Below are positions 25,014 to 36,439 of a DNA stretch of 64,000 nt, piece after piece. Numbering within the stretch: the first letter of the stretch is position 1; each line of letters begins with the position of its first letter. The DNA is from Morchella semilibera (taxonomy: Eukaryota > Ascomycota > Pezizomycetes > Pezizales > Morchellaceae): positions 1,949,726 to 2,013,725 of the forward strand of contig WBVU01000012.1 of assembly GCA_009192285.1 (NCBI GenBank), read 5' to 3'. The notes beneath the pieces were generated by a model that ran no database searches, was not told the DNA's origin, and was given only the letters and a program-made list of their open reading frames with translations. The translations under genes and the position numbers were made by a program.

Positions 25014-26351
25014 ATGTCTATTCCTGGTCCTCCACCCCCTCCCACAGCCCGCATCCTAGATGGGGTCACCATCGATGGTAATTACCAAATTCCTCAAACC
25101 TTTGAAGAGTTTGACGCAGTCGAAGATAAACACTATCACTATGTACAACTCCTCGCTCTTGTGCGCGAAGGAGATCGATGGAAGGCAGAACGGGACGCTA
25201 GTCGGGCCCTACACCTTCAAACCAGACAAAAGTTGGCCGAAACGAGGGACCAACTGACCGCCTCCAACAACCATATCGACGCTCTGGAAAACCAGGTCCG
25301 AACCTTGGAATTCCAACTCGCTGCAGCTCGCGCACCACCATCACCACCACCACCACCACCACCCCAACCCCCATCAATAGTTCCTCCCCCACCCGCTAAT
25401 AATCCGCCCACAGCTTTTCGTTCGGAGAAATTCCCAGACCCGCCCAAGTTTAACGGGACCCGCAAGGAGCTATTCGGGTTCCTTAACCTTCTTCGTACCA
25501 AACTCAAGGTTAACCATGATAGGTTTCTGAACGAAGAAGCTAATGTCTTTTATGCAGTAAGTCGGTTGGAGGGAAAGGCTTTAGATCAGGTCATCCCAAT
25601 GGCCACCGGGGACGCTGCCCCATTTGCTTTTGTTGCTATCTTCGTCGCATTTTTGGAAGCATTTTTCGGAGACCCAGACCCTAGAGGCACAGCCCGAAGG
25701 GAGCTCCAAGATCTTCGCCAAGGCAAGGGAGACTTCGCAACTTACCTTACCCAATTTCTACGTATCATGGGCCAACCTGACTATAATGAGGAGGCCAAGA
25801 AGGACGCCCTGGAAACGGGACTCTCTGACGACCTTAAGGATGCCATGATCTACCAGGATACCACGGAGGAAGGCTTTGATGCATATGTCAGGAGACTTAT
25901 GACCATGGACAACAGGATTAGGACCAGGAAGGATGCCCACAAAACTACCCGGAATCCGATGGGACAGTTCACCTCCCAACCTGCTTCTCCCCATCCGTCG
26001 CATACGCCAGGAGGCCTGGCCCCCATGGATCTTTCTGCCCTGCAGGCTCGCCCCACTGTACGCCCCCCGCCCGAAGGGAGGTATACATTTGCCAACGGCC
26101 GCCGACATACTACAACTGCTGAAAAGAAATGGAGGATGGAGAATGGCCGTTGTGCCTACTGTGCCGCCCCCGACCATGTTTTCGCCAACTGTTACCAAGG
26201 CAATCGCCCACGTGCTCTCCCTCCAGGTATGAGAGGTGCCGCTCTATCTGCTCCCCCTGTTGCCCCTATTGAAGCTCCTATTTCTTCCTCTTCTTCTTCT
26301 TCTTTATCTACGGATGTTGTGTTGTTTTCTGGTGATTCGGGTTTTCAGTAG
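25014..26351 (+). CDS. gag: Chromovirus Gag polyprotein
   Basis: The 445-aa frame starts 35 bases after the 5' LTR and is uninterrupted. Residues about 40-105 form a charged coiled-coil-like stretch. A proline-rich linker (about 108-130) follows, then a Retrotrans_gag-type capsid region (about 140-290, with ARRELQDLRQGKGDFATYL). A single CCHC zinc knuckle, CAYCAAPDHVFANC (C-x2-C-x4-H-x4-C), lies near residue 382 and would bind RNA. The tail is serine-rich. Gag packages the element RNA into cytoplasmic particles. The frame stops about 90 bases before the pol start codon and is in a different phase, so Pol would need frameshifting, re-initiation or a lost overlap. Confidence 0.85.
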   Translation: MSIPGPPPPPTARILDGVTIDGNYQIPQTFEEFDAVEDKHYHYVQLLALVREGDRWKAERDASRALHLQTRQKLAETRDQLTASNNHIDALENQVRTLEFQLAAARAPPSPPPPPPPQPPSIVPPPPANNPPTAFRSEKFPDPPKFNGTRKELFGFLNLLRTKLKVNHDRFLNEEANVFYAVSRLEGKALDQVIPMATGDAAPFAFVAIFVAFLEAFFGDPDPRGTARRELQDLRQGKGDFATYLTQFLRIMGQPDYNEEAKKDALETGLSDDLKDAMIYQDTTEEGFDAYVRRLMTMDNRIRTRKDAHKTTRNPMGQFTSQPASPHPSHTPGGLAPMDLSALQARPTVRPPPEGRYTFANGRRHTTTAEKKWRMENGRCAYCAAPDHVFANCYQGNRPRALPPGMRGAALSAPPVAPIEAPISSSSSSSLSTDVVLFSGDSGFQ

Positions 26352-26440
26352 TCCCTGGCCAGTATTATGGCCCTCGCCAGGGACCTTCAAAGGAATTTTC
26401 TTTATCTGCGTTTTCTATTTCTGGTTTTTCGGTTTGGGTT

Positions 26441-29400
26441 ATGGCAGAGGAGGAATTAAATGGAGACCACTTAGTTGTAGCTTGTAACATTGCTCACAAT
26501 AAGAACTCTATTTCCACCTATGCTATAATTGATACTGGAGACTCGGGATTCGCATTTATTGATGAAACCTTTGTACGCCATCATCAACTTCCTCTTTTCC
26601 CCCTTAAAACTCCTCGTACTCTTGAGGTGATCGATGGAAGACCTATCGCATCCGGACAAATTACCTCAATATGTCGTGTACCTCTACTTATCGGCTTTCA
26701 TCAAGAACAAATTCCACTTTTCGTTACCAAGCTAGGGCAGTACCCCCTAGTTCTTGGTATTCCTCGGCTACAACATTACGATGCCACCCTAAAATTTAAG
26801 AGTAATACAGTGGCCTTCGATTCAGAGTTCTGTAAAAAGAACTGCAATTCTACCACTACCCCCGATGTTATTCCCGGCATTAGACCCCCAACTTATATGA
26901 TAGGCCCTGTTCCTTTTAGTCGCCTCGCCCGGCGTAAGCAACTCCAGATCTGCAGTATAACATTGTACGAGATTGAGAAGGCCCTTCAGGACGCCCCAAG
27001 GGATGGGTGGAAACAAAAGATCCCCGAATGCTATCACAATCGATTGAAAATGTTCGACGAAGCCTTTGCCCAGGATCTACCGCCTCGCCGCCCCTATAAT
27101 CATAAGATACCTCTGAAGGAAGGTAAGGAGCCTCCATTTGGTCCCCTCTATGGCATGTCCAGGGACGAGTTGTTGGCACTAAGGGACTATATTCGAGAGA
27201 ATCTCTCTAAAGGCTTTATCCGCGCCAGCTCGTCCCCGGCTGGGGCTCCAGTATTATTTGTGAAGAAAGCTGACGGGTCCCTTCGCCTCTGCGTTGATTA
27301 CCGAGGACTAAACGAGCTGATGGTCAAGAATCCATACCCATTACCCTTAATTCGGGAAACTTTGGACCATCTCTCCAAAGCCAAGTGGTATACTAAGTTG
27401 GACTTAAGACAGGGGTATAATCAAATTTGTATGGCCGAAGGGGAGGAGTGGAAGACAGCATTTAGGACCCGCTACGGTCACTTCGAATATACCGTGATGC
27501 CATTTGGGCTTACTAATGCCCCCGCTACCTTTCAACATTTTATCAATGATTGCCTCCGAGAACATTTGGATCAATTTTGCACCGCGTATTTGGACGAGAT
27601 CCTTATATATAGCGACTCCCTTGAGGATCACGAACAACAGGTCGAAATAATATTGGGAGTCTTCCAGGAGAACGGAATTTTGTTGAAGCCAGAAAAGTGC
27701 GAATTTCATACTCAAAGCACCACTTATCTAGGATTGATTATTGAACCCAATGGTATACGTATGGATCCGTACAAGGTATCGGCGGTACAAGAATGGACCA
27801 CCCCTAAGTCGGTCAAGGATGTGCAAGCCTTTCTGGGCTTTGCCAATTTTTATCGCCGCTTTATTTTCGGATTCTCAAAATTCGCCGCCCCCTTGACTAA
27901 ACTTACAAAAAAAAATGTTCCTTTCATATGGACATCGGAAGCAGAAATAGCATTTCAATCCTTGAAAGAGGCCTTTACCACCGCCCCTATCTTGATTCAT
28001 TTTGATCCCGAAAAGCCAATTACAGTGGAAACAGATGCGTCGGACTATGTTGCCGGTGGCATACTTTCTCAATATGATGAATAGGGGAAATTACACCCTG
28101 TGGCGTTCTTTTCTAAGAAACATACGCCAGCAGAATGTAATTACGAGATTTACGACAAAGAGTTATTGGCGATAATCAGATGTTTTGAGGAATGGAGGCC
28201 GGAGTTGGAAGGAGCTAAACATCCTATTGAGGTTATTTCTGATCACAAAAATCTCGAATACTTTATGTCCACCAAGCAACTCAGTAGGAGACAAGTACGA
28301 TGGGCCGAATATTTATCGCGATTTAATTTTATTATTAAATATAGGCCAGGAAGGCAGAGTGGGAAGCCGGATGCATTGACTAGGAGATCGGGAGATTTCC
28401 TTGAGGAAGGGGATGAAAGATTGTTGCACCAGAGTCAGACGGTTTTGAAGAAGGAAAATTTCGATCCTAAGCTAAGTTTGTTAGCGGGTTCTTTGGCAAA
28501 TGACCCCGCTGAAAAGAACGCCTCCCTACAGAAATTATTCGATGAAGGATACCTAGCTGACCCATTCCCACAAAAGATTCTGGATCTACGGCAGACAGAT
28601 ACAAAACACTGCAAGGAGATATCCCTAGCAGAATGTACCGAAGTAGACGGCCGCCTGCTCTATCGCGAAAGTTTTTATGTTCCCGACTATGCACCATTGA
28701 GGCTGGAGATTCTGAAACAATACCACGATGCTCCTTCGGCAGGACACCCTGGCAGAGAAAAAAACCTTTGAATTGGTTAGCAGGGATTATTATTGGCCAA
28801 ATATGCGTGACTATATCGGTCAATATGTTCGGAATTGCCATATTTGCCAGCGAAGCAAGCCAACTACACATGGGAAGTTAGGAGTACTTCGACCGCTACC
28901 TATACCAGAACAACACTGGAGAGAGATCTCTATGGATTTTGTTACGGGTCTACCAGAGAGTGAGGGGTATGATGCCATATTGGTGGTTGTGGATCGGTTA
29001 ACGAAGATGCGTCATCTCTTGCCCTGCAATACTACAGTTAATGCAGAAGATTTAGCCATTCTATATTTGCAATATGTTTGGAAATTGCATGGCCTGCCTA
29101 CGTATATTACGTCCGACAGGGGAACCCAATTTACTGCGAAGTTCTGGAAATCTCTTTGTAAGCAATTGAAAATCGAAGCCAGAATGTCAACAGCCTTTCA
29201 CCCGGAGACGGATGGTCAAACAGAGAGATTGAATGCGGTGATGGAGCAATACCTTCGAGGGTACGTATCATATCAATAGGACGATTGGGTTAAGTGGTTG
29301 CCAATGCCGGAATTTGCAGCAAATAATCAGGTGTCAGCCTCCATCAAAGCCACTCCGTTTTTTGCCAACTATGGCTATCACCTTCGATTTACGATGGACC

Positions 29401-30115
29401 TACGGAAATTAGAGAAAACTCCACCGAGCCTCGATGCTCACGACTTTGCAAGCAAGATGAAGGAATTGCACGACTACCTACGAACTCAACTCAGGACCGC
29501 TCAAGATCAACAAGAGAAGTCAGTTAATACGAAACGTCTCCCGCCCCACGTTATGAAGTTGGCGATATGGTGTTTGTATCAGCAAAGAATATTCGAACTT
29601 CGCGGAATTCCAGGAAGCTTGATTGGAAAAGATTGGGACCCTTTCCCGTTCAGGAAGTCGTCTCACCCTACGCTTATCGATTAAATCTTCCTGGCTCGAT
29701 GAGGATGTATCCTGTCTTCCATGTTTCTCTGTTGAACCTTGCCGCCGTCGATCCTGTACCGGGACAGAGACAACCACCACCTCCACCTATTGTTGTTGAT
29801 CAGGAGGAGGAATATGAGGTCGAAGAAGTTTTGGACTCAAGGCATCATAGGAAGCAGGGACTTCAGTACTATGTGAAGTGGACAGGGTATGCTGACCCTA
29901 CGTGGGAGCCCGCCGATTATCATCAACAGACTGCCGCCGTTGATAAGTTTCATATACGCTATCCTGCTAAACCAGGACCAGGGGATATCAAGGCTCGCAG
30001 GAGCTCGCGTTTGAAGTGGGGGGCTACTTTCATGGATATGTTAGGATCGGAAGACTGGAGCGATTGGCAGGGTTGGGATTATTGTAAGTTAGGAGGCGGG
30101 GTTGAGTCAGAGTAG
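26441..30115 (+). pseudogene. pol: Chromovirus Pol (PR-RT-RH-INT-chromodomain), inactivated
   Basis: Domains in order: aspartic protease (IIDTGDSG near residue 30), reverse transcriptase (LRLCVDYRGLN, YGHFEYTVMPFGLTNAPATF), RNase H (TDASDYVAGGIL onward), HHCC zinc finger (NCHICQ), integrase core with its three acidic residues in [17 protein letters not shown] and TDGQTERLN, then a C-terminal chromodomain (YYVKWTGYADPTWEP). Damage: in-frame TAG at 28082-28084 and 29277-29279 (the second within YQ*DDW, a likely CAG to TAG change); a frameshift in the seven-A run at 28758-28764; another frameshift near 29549. The RT active-site box reads YLDE instead of YxDD (codon 27596-27598), which alone should abolish polymerisation. 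The last codons run into the 3' LTR. The chromodomain marks it as a chromovirus, whose family members target heterochromatin. Confidence 0.9.
30013..30024 (+). promoter_or_regulatory. Polypurine tract of the chromovirus
   Basis: GAAGTGGGGGGC lies three bases before the 3' LTR and would prime plus-strand DNA synthesis. It overlaps codons of the pol reading frame. Confidence 0.6.
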
Positions 30116-30428
30116 GTTCTATGAGTTTCTATTACGCGAGAATGTGAGTCATGGTTGGGGTTATGCGAAGATATGAGTCAGGCTTGGCTCTGGAATAACG
30201 GGTATATAAGGGAGGCAACGGCGCCTACTCCTGTACTTTCTTGCTTTTCCTTTTCTCTTTACGCAACGTCTTTTGTATCTAACAATATACTATAGTCTCT
30301 ATTCTCTACTAGTGACTATCGCTGATTTCCATACTTCTTCTTGATACTTCCCTCTCCTCTTGGGAAGTATCGCTGTCACTACCCCGCACCCTGCGGAACA
30401 AAGCTACAACCATAGCGCCCCCTTGAGA
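30028..30428 (+). repeat. 3' LTR of the chromovirus
   Basis: This is the partner of 24580-24979, with one extra base and about a dozen substitutions. It holds the same TATA box and ACGCAACGT start region. Its first 88 bases also encode the last pol residues and stop codon. GAGTC at 30429-30433 completes the target duplication. Confidence 0.8.
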
Positions 30429-30433
30429 GAGTC

Positions 30434-33191
30434 ATGACTGTACAGGGATTAGGAGGGGTATATATATATGTTGCTACAGATCTTCCCTTTGTTCTTTTCT
30501 TTCTCTTTCTTTTCCTACGTGTTTTTCCTGTTGTCAACCCTACGGTTTAGTTTCGCCTTGTCTCGTGTGTCTTTAGCTCTGAATATATTACGTTATAACT
30601 ATAGTCGTCGCCAAGACCGTATTGGGTCTTCCATAGTATCTTGTCTTCGTCTCGTCTCGCCTCGTCCTTGCCTCGCCTCGCCTCGCCTCGCTTCGTCTCG
30701 CCTCGCCTCGTCTTGCTTCGTCCATAGCCTATGACCGTAGTACGTATCGTTTACTGGTATGTTCGTCTCCACGTCTTCGTCAGAGAGGCCATCTGGACCC
30801 TCTGCCCTACAACCCTGCTCCTCGGTTAAGGTCTTCCGCCGTCGCTCCTCACCTTCGTTCTCGTTTCCGCCTCGGTTGTGTACCTCGGCTCTCTTGTCTG
30901 TTGTCTCCGTGTTGCTCCATAACATTAGTGGAACGAGAACATTGATGAAGAGAAGGAGAATACCAGTCGGATACAAGAACAGGTACTGACAAGTGCAAAT
31001 GCTAGTGCAGAGATAAGAGGGGGGTGGGATAGAGAGAGTGAGGACCGAATAGACTTCTATGTATATGATAAGGAATGCTATAAGTTTCCTCAGTATTATG
31101 GAGCAAACGATGATGTAGTCGGGGGAGCCAAAGTACACAACCAAGGCAGGGGGAAACCGGTTGAAATGAGACGAAGCGAGGGAAGGCAAAGCGAGTAAGG
31201 ACCTATGAAGATAACTAGGGATAAAGAACGAGGCGAAAGGAGGCATAGGGACTATGCGAATTCCTGGAGTTCGTCAAGGGACGTTTTGATACTAAAAGTT
31301 TTGAAGTACAGGTTGATTAAAAGTACAAGAAGGTTGCGTGAAGAAGAAAGGAAAGAAAGAGAAACCTACACGCGGGGGAGAGAAAACTTCCTATATAGCA
31401 ACCGAAATCCCCTTGCTAACTCATCCCATAGAAACCCATAGAACTCCAAAGAAATCCTTTTATTAGAAATACATGCACACTTATGGAAATCCTGGAGCAG
31501 ACACTCATCGAACACTATAGAAAACCCTGACTAATCCTTCTTCTCTCAACGTCAGCAAGCACGCTCCATGCCGTGATACTCAGTCACTAAAAATAGCTTC
31601 CAAAGTCTTGTGGACAATAGCTTAAAATAGGAGTCTATTCCTATTTAGTGAAATAATAGTAAGACGGGATAAAGAAAGAAAAAAATAAAACCAAGAGAAA
31701 CATCAATATCTACTATTCAACATTCTTTGTTCGCCAGTTCTATATGAATCATACATCAGCGAATTGAAACTCATGGAAACTTAGTGCAACCACACCTCGC
31801 ATTCCTCCCTACTATCAAACCCAATACTATTACCAATCCTTTGTGTAATTGAACATTAAAGGACTTAATGACAAAATTCTTACCTCATCTCAACATCAGC
31901 AAACTCAACTTATTGCTGGAGTCACCCAGCAGTTTCTCGGGTCTCCTGAGAGTCCCCTGAAATTCCTGGATATTTTTGGAGTCTCCTGAGGCTCAGGAGA
32001 CATCAGGAGACAAATGAAGTCTTGCTGATGAACTTTTCACGTTTAACTTCACTTCATTATCCACAACAGCACTACAGTAACCAAACATCTAGAACTAATG
32101 CCAAGACACCAGAATATGCAACATTTCCTTGAGCTTCATTACCAGTCTTGTGTTTATAGCTTAAGCTTAATATATTGGGTATGATATCATACTTTTGTTC
32201 CTTACGTCACCCAATACAGTTCAATCCTGGGTCATACAATTGTTTAATGTTCAAAAAGAAGTTATACAGAATGAGTTGCATAGATCTGAGTCAGAAATCT
32301 ATGTAAAATTGGATTTGTGGTAAAGTCCAAATAATTATTGTTTGTTAGGGGTAATCTGGCACTTTACTAATGAAGGAGGTTAACTCTATAACCGTATGTT
32401 AGGTTTCAAGATTGATAAATTATATTCGGGGGGAAATCTCTTATTACCAATATGTGATCTGTTGTATTCATAAATGGTGACATTAAACCTTAGTTATGGA
32501 AAATTAGACCATGCGACCAACAATAACTCTTTGTGGCGTTTTCTTGTTGTATACCTACGAGGGATAGGAATAGAAGATTGTTGCCATGATGACAGAAGAT
32601 TAAGATGGACTGACCATATTATCAACCTATCAGTTCAACTCGCGGTCGCGAAGTTGGACACTACTAGTGTAGAGTACTCGAGTAGGTATTCTATACTCGC
32701 CAATATTTAAAAAATTGAGTAGACTGGTTGTGAACCTTGTGATATGATCTCCAATGGCGTGAGTTGCTAAGCGAGCTGTGTGAGAGCGCGTGGGTAAACA
32801 TAATGGAGGTACCCTACGCCCCACCCCTACTCGCCAACTTTTAAAGTCTGTTGATATTTTGCGTGGCAACCGCACTAGAAACATGAAGATTGTAGAATTA
32901 AACGGATAATTATAAGCCCAAGCTATCCAGATATATAGTGAGCTCCAAAGCTTCGATTCCTCTCGAGTATAGATTCCATAATTTGACAACCAACAATCGC
33001 CCTCGGGACCGCAATAGAGCAGGTAACACCTGATTCTGGTGATTTAGGTACCTCTTACATCGCGAGCTAGCCAATCTGTGCTGTATAGTAGTTACAATGA
33101 TCTTGGCGGTGCTTGAAAAGTGGCCGCCTGAACCTCCCCGCCCTAACATTGCCCAACACTACCTATCGAACACGACGACAACAAAGCCCAC
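30434..33191. other. Low-complexity and relic retroelement sequence
   Basis: 30650-30720 is a degenerate CTCGC/CTCGT microsatellite. A 215-codon minus-strand frame over 30599-31246 depends on that microsatellite and has no family motif. 31610-31885 is an inverted copy of the LTR-like relic at 23567-23880. A 137-bp MITE sits at 31894-32030. 32.0-33.1 kb shows nothing coding. Confidence 0.45.
31894..32030 (-). mobile_element. 137-bp MITE with CAGGAGACT repeats, copy 1
   Basis: The ends CATCAGCAAACT and AGTCTTGCTGATG are inverted repeats. The inside is made of tandem variants of GTCTCCTGAG. The copy at 62559-62695 has exactly the same length and lies in the opposite orientation. The flanks are AA on both sides here and TT there, consistent with a very short target duplication. 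Confidence 0.65.
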
Positions 33192-35136
33192 ATGGATGAC
33201 TACTATAATTCAGGATACAGAGTATACCACGTACGTGGTGTCTACTATACCAACTACCATGCTTTCGATGGCGATCCCGCGCTCCTCGGGAAAGAAATAC
33301 TCGCCGAGATTCCGAAGGATCCAGCGGAGTATAGTGGTAGGCCCCCCAACCGGATCCGCGGCTCTAATGACTGACTAATTGAATCACTGACATCGGTTAA
33401 TCGATAAACAGACTGGAAAGTTGTCATGCTCGCATTCTACGGCAACGAGTTGAGGAGGATCCGTCGGATTGAAAGGGAGAGGGAAGAAATGCTCAGGGAA
33501 CCGGTCTGGGGACGCCATTACGTCTTAAAGCCGACCCGCCTCTTGAGACTCAGCAAGACGTTCAGTTGGGCGTACATAGTCGACCTCGACACGGACAGGT
33601 TGATCGTCATTGGTTTCGATAGGTGTGATTTTAGCGTTTGCATTAGTGTCTTCCGTCTGAACAAGATTCCACGAGAGCTTTTCAACCACCCCAATGTTCT
33701 TGAGGGAGGCAGGTAAGAAACGGTTGTGCAACAAAGCCTGAGAGGTTTTGACTGATATCTGTGCTGCTAGGGTCTTGGCGTTCGCCCATCCTATCATATT
33801 CGCCGATGTTGAAGATGAATATATTCCGCCGCTCCCACCAAAGAGAGTAGTCAATATAACCGGGTCACGTCAACCAAGGAAGCATGTGGACGAGAGCCCG
33901 ACCCTTCCCGAAGGCTATAGCCTCAGTGTGAGTCAGCCACTCCGATACTCCCCGGCCCGGTCTGGGTGGTTGTCGCGGGGCTATAGTGTGGGTTATGGGT
34001 CGGCGGTACGGAAGAATTACTCGTCGCTATGGAAGTCTCTACGGTTATTGCTTCTACGCCAATTCCTCCACCGGTACAATTGCACCACGGCAGTCTACGA
34101 TAACTATGAGCGGCAGCCCAAGAGCTTCTTCGTATTTCGCCAATTAGTGTATGCGCTTGTCAGTATCGCTCACGGAGCCAATATTATCAGATTCAGGGAA
34201 CGGCCCGCTTCCTATGAACTGGGTATCGGCAATCCCATAGATGCTACGCCGTCTTGGGAGCCACCTACCACAGATTCTTACTGGATAGGGGATGTTTTGA
34301 TCGTCCTGGACCCCGATATGAATCGGCGAGCAGACCACCACGCCGCGCTTGTCAACGCCATCCAACAGGGCCTGGGACATGAGAGGACCACCGCGATTGT
34401 TTTCTCAGTTTCCTACGTCACTGCCTTTGAGGTAAACCGTTCGCCGGATGAAGTGCATATCTCGCAGATGTCAAGCCGAGGCAGCGTATTCGGTAGTTCT
34501 CAGAGACCTTGTTGTGTTTGTTGCTGCATGGACGAGCCAACCCCCTCCCTACTCTTATTGATTGACCTTCTCGCCTCCGCACCGGCCAAGGTTTGCCCAC
34601 CACGTTCGTATCCCGCACTACCCATCGAGATCTGCGAAACGATCTACGACTACGCCCCCCCAGCTACGCAGCGTGCCCTCAGGGCTTCATGTCGATTGTT
34701 TAACACATTTTTCCAACGCATCGATCGCGACATAGAGGTTGGTGAGTGGAGACTGAAGATGTCGCCTGGTCGTTGCCCATCACGCTATAGTGGCACATCA
34801 GGGCAGGGCTCCTCACTTGAGGATGTGGATCTAAAGACTGGTCATCTGAAGGCCGAGTCGGGGTACGAGGTTGGTATATTGACAGAGAAAGGAGCGATCG
34901 ACCTTGACCTTTCTCTGTTTGGTATTGTGAAGGCTACAGGCGAAGACTGCTGCAGGAATTACCCCGATACTGAATATAGTTCTGACGGGGAGTGCCCTCC
35001 GGAGTGTACTGCGCATTACCACCGGTGGTATAGCGGTCTTCCACGCGATGAAGTTTGTCTTTGTGGTGATGTGATGGGATTATGGGGTGAACTAAGTGAG
35101 CGTTCTAGGCTAAAGCCTAGCGGTAGGTATATCTAG
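33192..35136 (+). CDS. Uncharacterised 603-aa protein with F-box-like segment, 3 exons
   Basis: Exons 33192-33336, 33412-33712 and 33771-35136 join in frame through GT-AG introns of 75 and 58 bp. The N-terminal part (YHVRGVYYTNYHAFDGDPAL and EILAEIPKDPAEYSDW) and the segment with WAYIVDLDTDRLIVI resemble a family of uncharacterised fungal proteins that react to a small DGxPxxLG-type core; this is recalled by pattern, not searched. Around residues 428-465, LPIEICETIYDYAPPATQRA followed by LRASCRLFNTFF looks like an F-box, the motif that binds Skp1 in ubiquitin ligases. Two cysteine clusters are present: PCCVCCCMD near residue 394 and a C-terminal set with several Cys and His (about 535-590) that could bind zinc. 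There is no signal peptide or membrane helix. It lies alone between repeats. The exon structure is well supported; the function is not. Confidence 0.75.
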
Positions 35137-36439
35137 AACATGATCTTTCGACATAACTTTTTTTCCAACGATTTATTTTAGCACAGCTATAGTCTATGAG
35201 ATTTTGATCAGAATAAATTGAAAGATATGATGTTAACTGTACCGAATCTTGCATGAGACCAATAACAACTTTTATGTGTTGAAGATCGCCGCCATCATGG
35301 GATGGGTTGATGGAAAGTAAGGTTTTCAGCGCCGCGTTTGGGTCTCAGTTGTTCGGGGAGGAGGGGGGGGGGCATTGTTGGAGGCGGACTCGAGTGGCAA
35401 TGGCAAATAGGTACCGGATATCATTAGTAAATTCCGGAGACCTCTAATACTCTCTAAAGGGGAAATGGAATTTTAATGAGTGGTTGCCACCTTGATATTG
35501 CACTGATGTTGATTGACAATCGTAGAGTTTTTCCCGCCCTTCCTGCCGTGGGCCGGAGGTGCAAGTCAGCGTAGCTCTGGTTAGTACATTTGGGATCATT
35601 TTTTGGATTGTCTCCACACCTAGGACACTCTGGTTTATTTTTCCGCGCTTTCACCTCTGCAGGATGGGCCGGGTCCGTGGAGGATGAGAACAAGAGACTT
35701 TTACCTAAAATAGCCTAGAACCCAAATATCGACTTTTTGGTGAAACAGGGCGAATGGTGTAAGAAGTTCATCACCTCATGCCATTATCCTACCTCGTTCC
35801 ATATATCTATCTCATTGTACAAGTACAATACGGCCCACTCAGAGGCCGAGTCAAGACGTCTAGCCGTACTATTATCATCGATTGCCGGCCGGGTTCGGGC
35901 TAGTAAAAACCCCTCTGATAGTTACATGTATATAAGACGAGCAGACGCTAGCTCTCAAATGTTACTTCCGGTGCGTAAAAGAATGTGTGGGTGGGTTGGT
36001 CTAGGGGCAGACAGCCCGTTCAAAACAGTGGTAGGAGGACTGTCATTTCAATCTATCCATGGCGAGAGGGTTTAGGGTACATTGGTCAGGGCTAGGGTCT
36101 AGTGCTTGTCCTTCAATGTCAACTCCCTTCCCGTATCCCCAACCCGGAAGTAATTCTTTGTCTAATCATCCATATAAAGTTTTATAGTAAAAACGTGCTA
36201 CAACGAAGAAGCTTATACTATTTAGACGTCCTGTACCCAATCCATCAGCCACAGCAATAGTTTATTAGGTCGCCGCCACTAATCCCCCCTCGCCGCTAAG
36301 CACATCCGACACCACCACACTACACTACACCACCGAGTCAACTCAGGCATCAGATACATGTATCGACCGCCCTAGGCTACACCTACCCACCTACCCACCT
36401 ACCTACTTCTCGCACCCAACAACCAAACAAGAACACACA
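35137..36439. other. Intergenic region, no gene seen
   Basis: No coding signal. TACATGTATA motifs occur near 35924 and 36355, CTACCCAC repeats near 36384-36410, and a G run near 35363-35371. Confidence 0.5.

Noticed and set aside
25198-26198. Antisense frames within gag
   Set aside because: Shadows of the gag coding sequence; the proline-rich stretch gives glycine-rich antisense translation.
30599-31246. A 215-codon minus-strand frame with a hydrophobic stretch
   Set aside because: Its C-terminal part is the translated CTCGC microsatellite, and the rest has no motif. It overlaps retroelement relic sequence.
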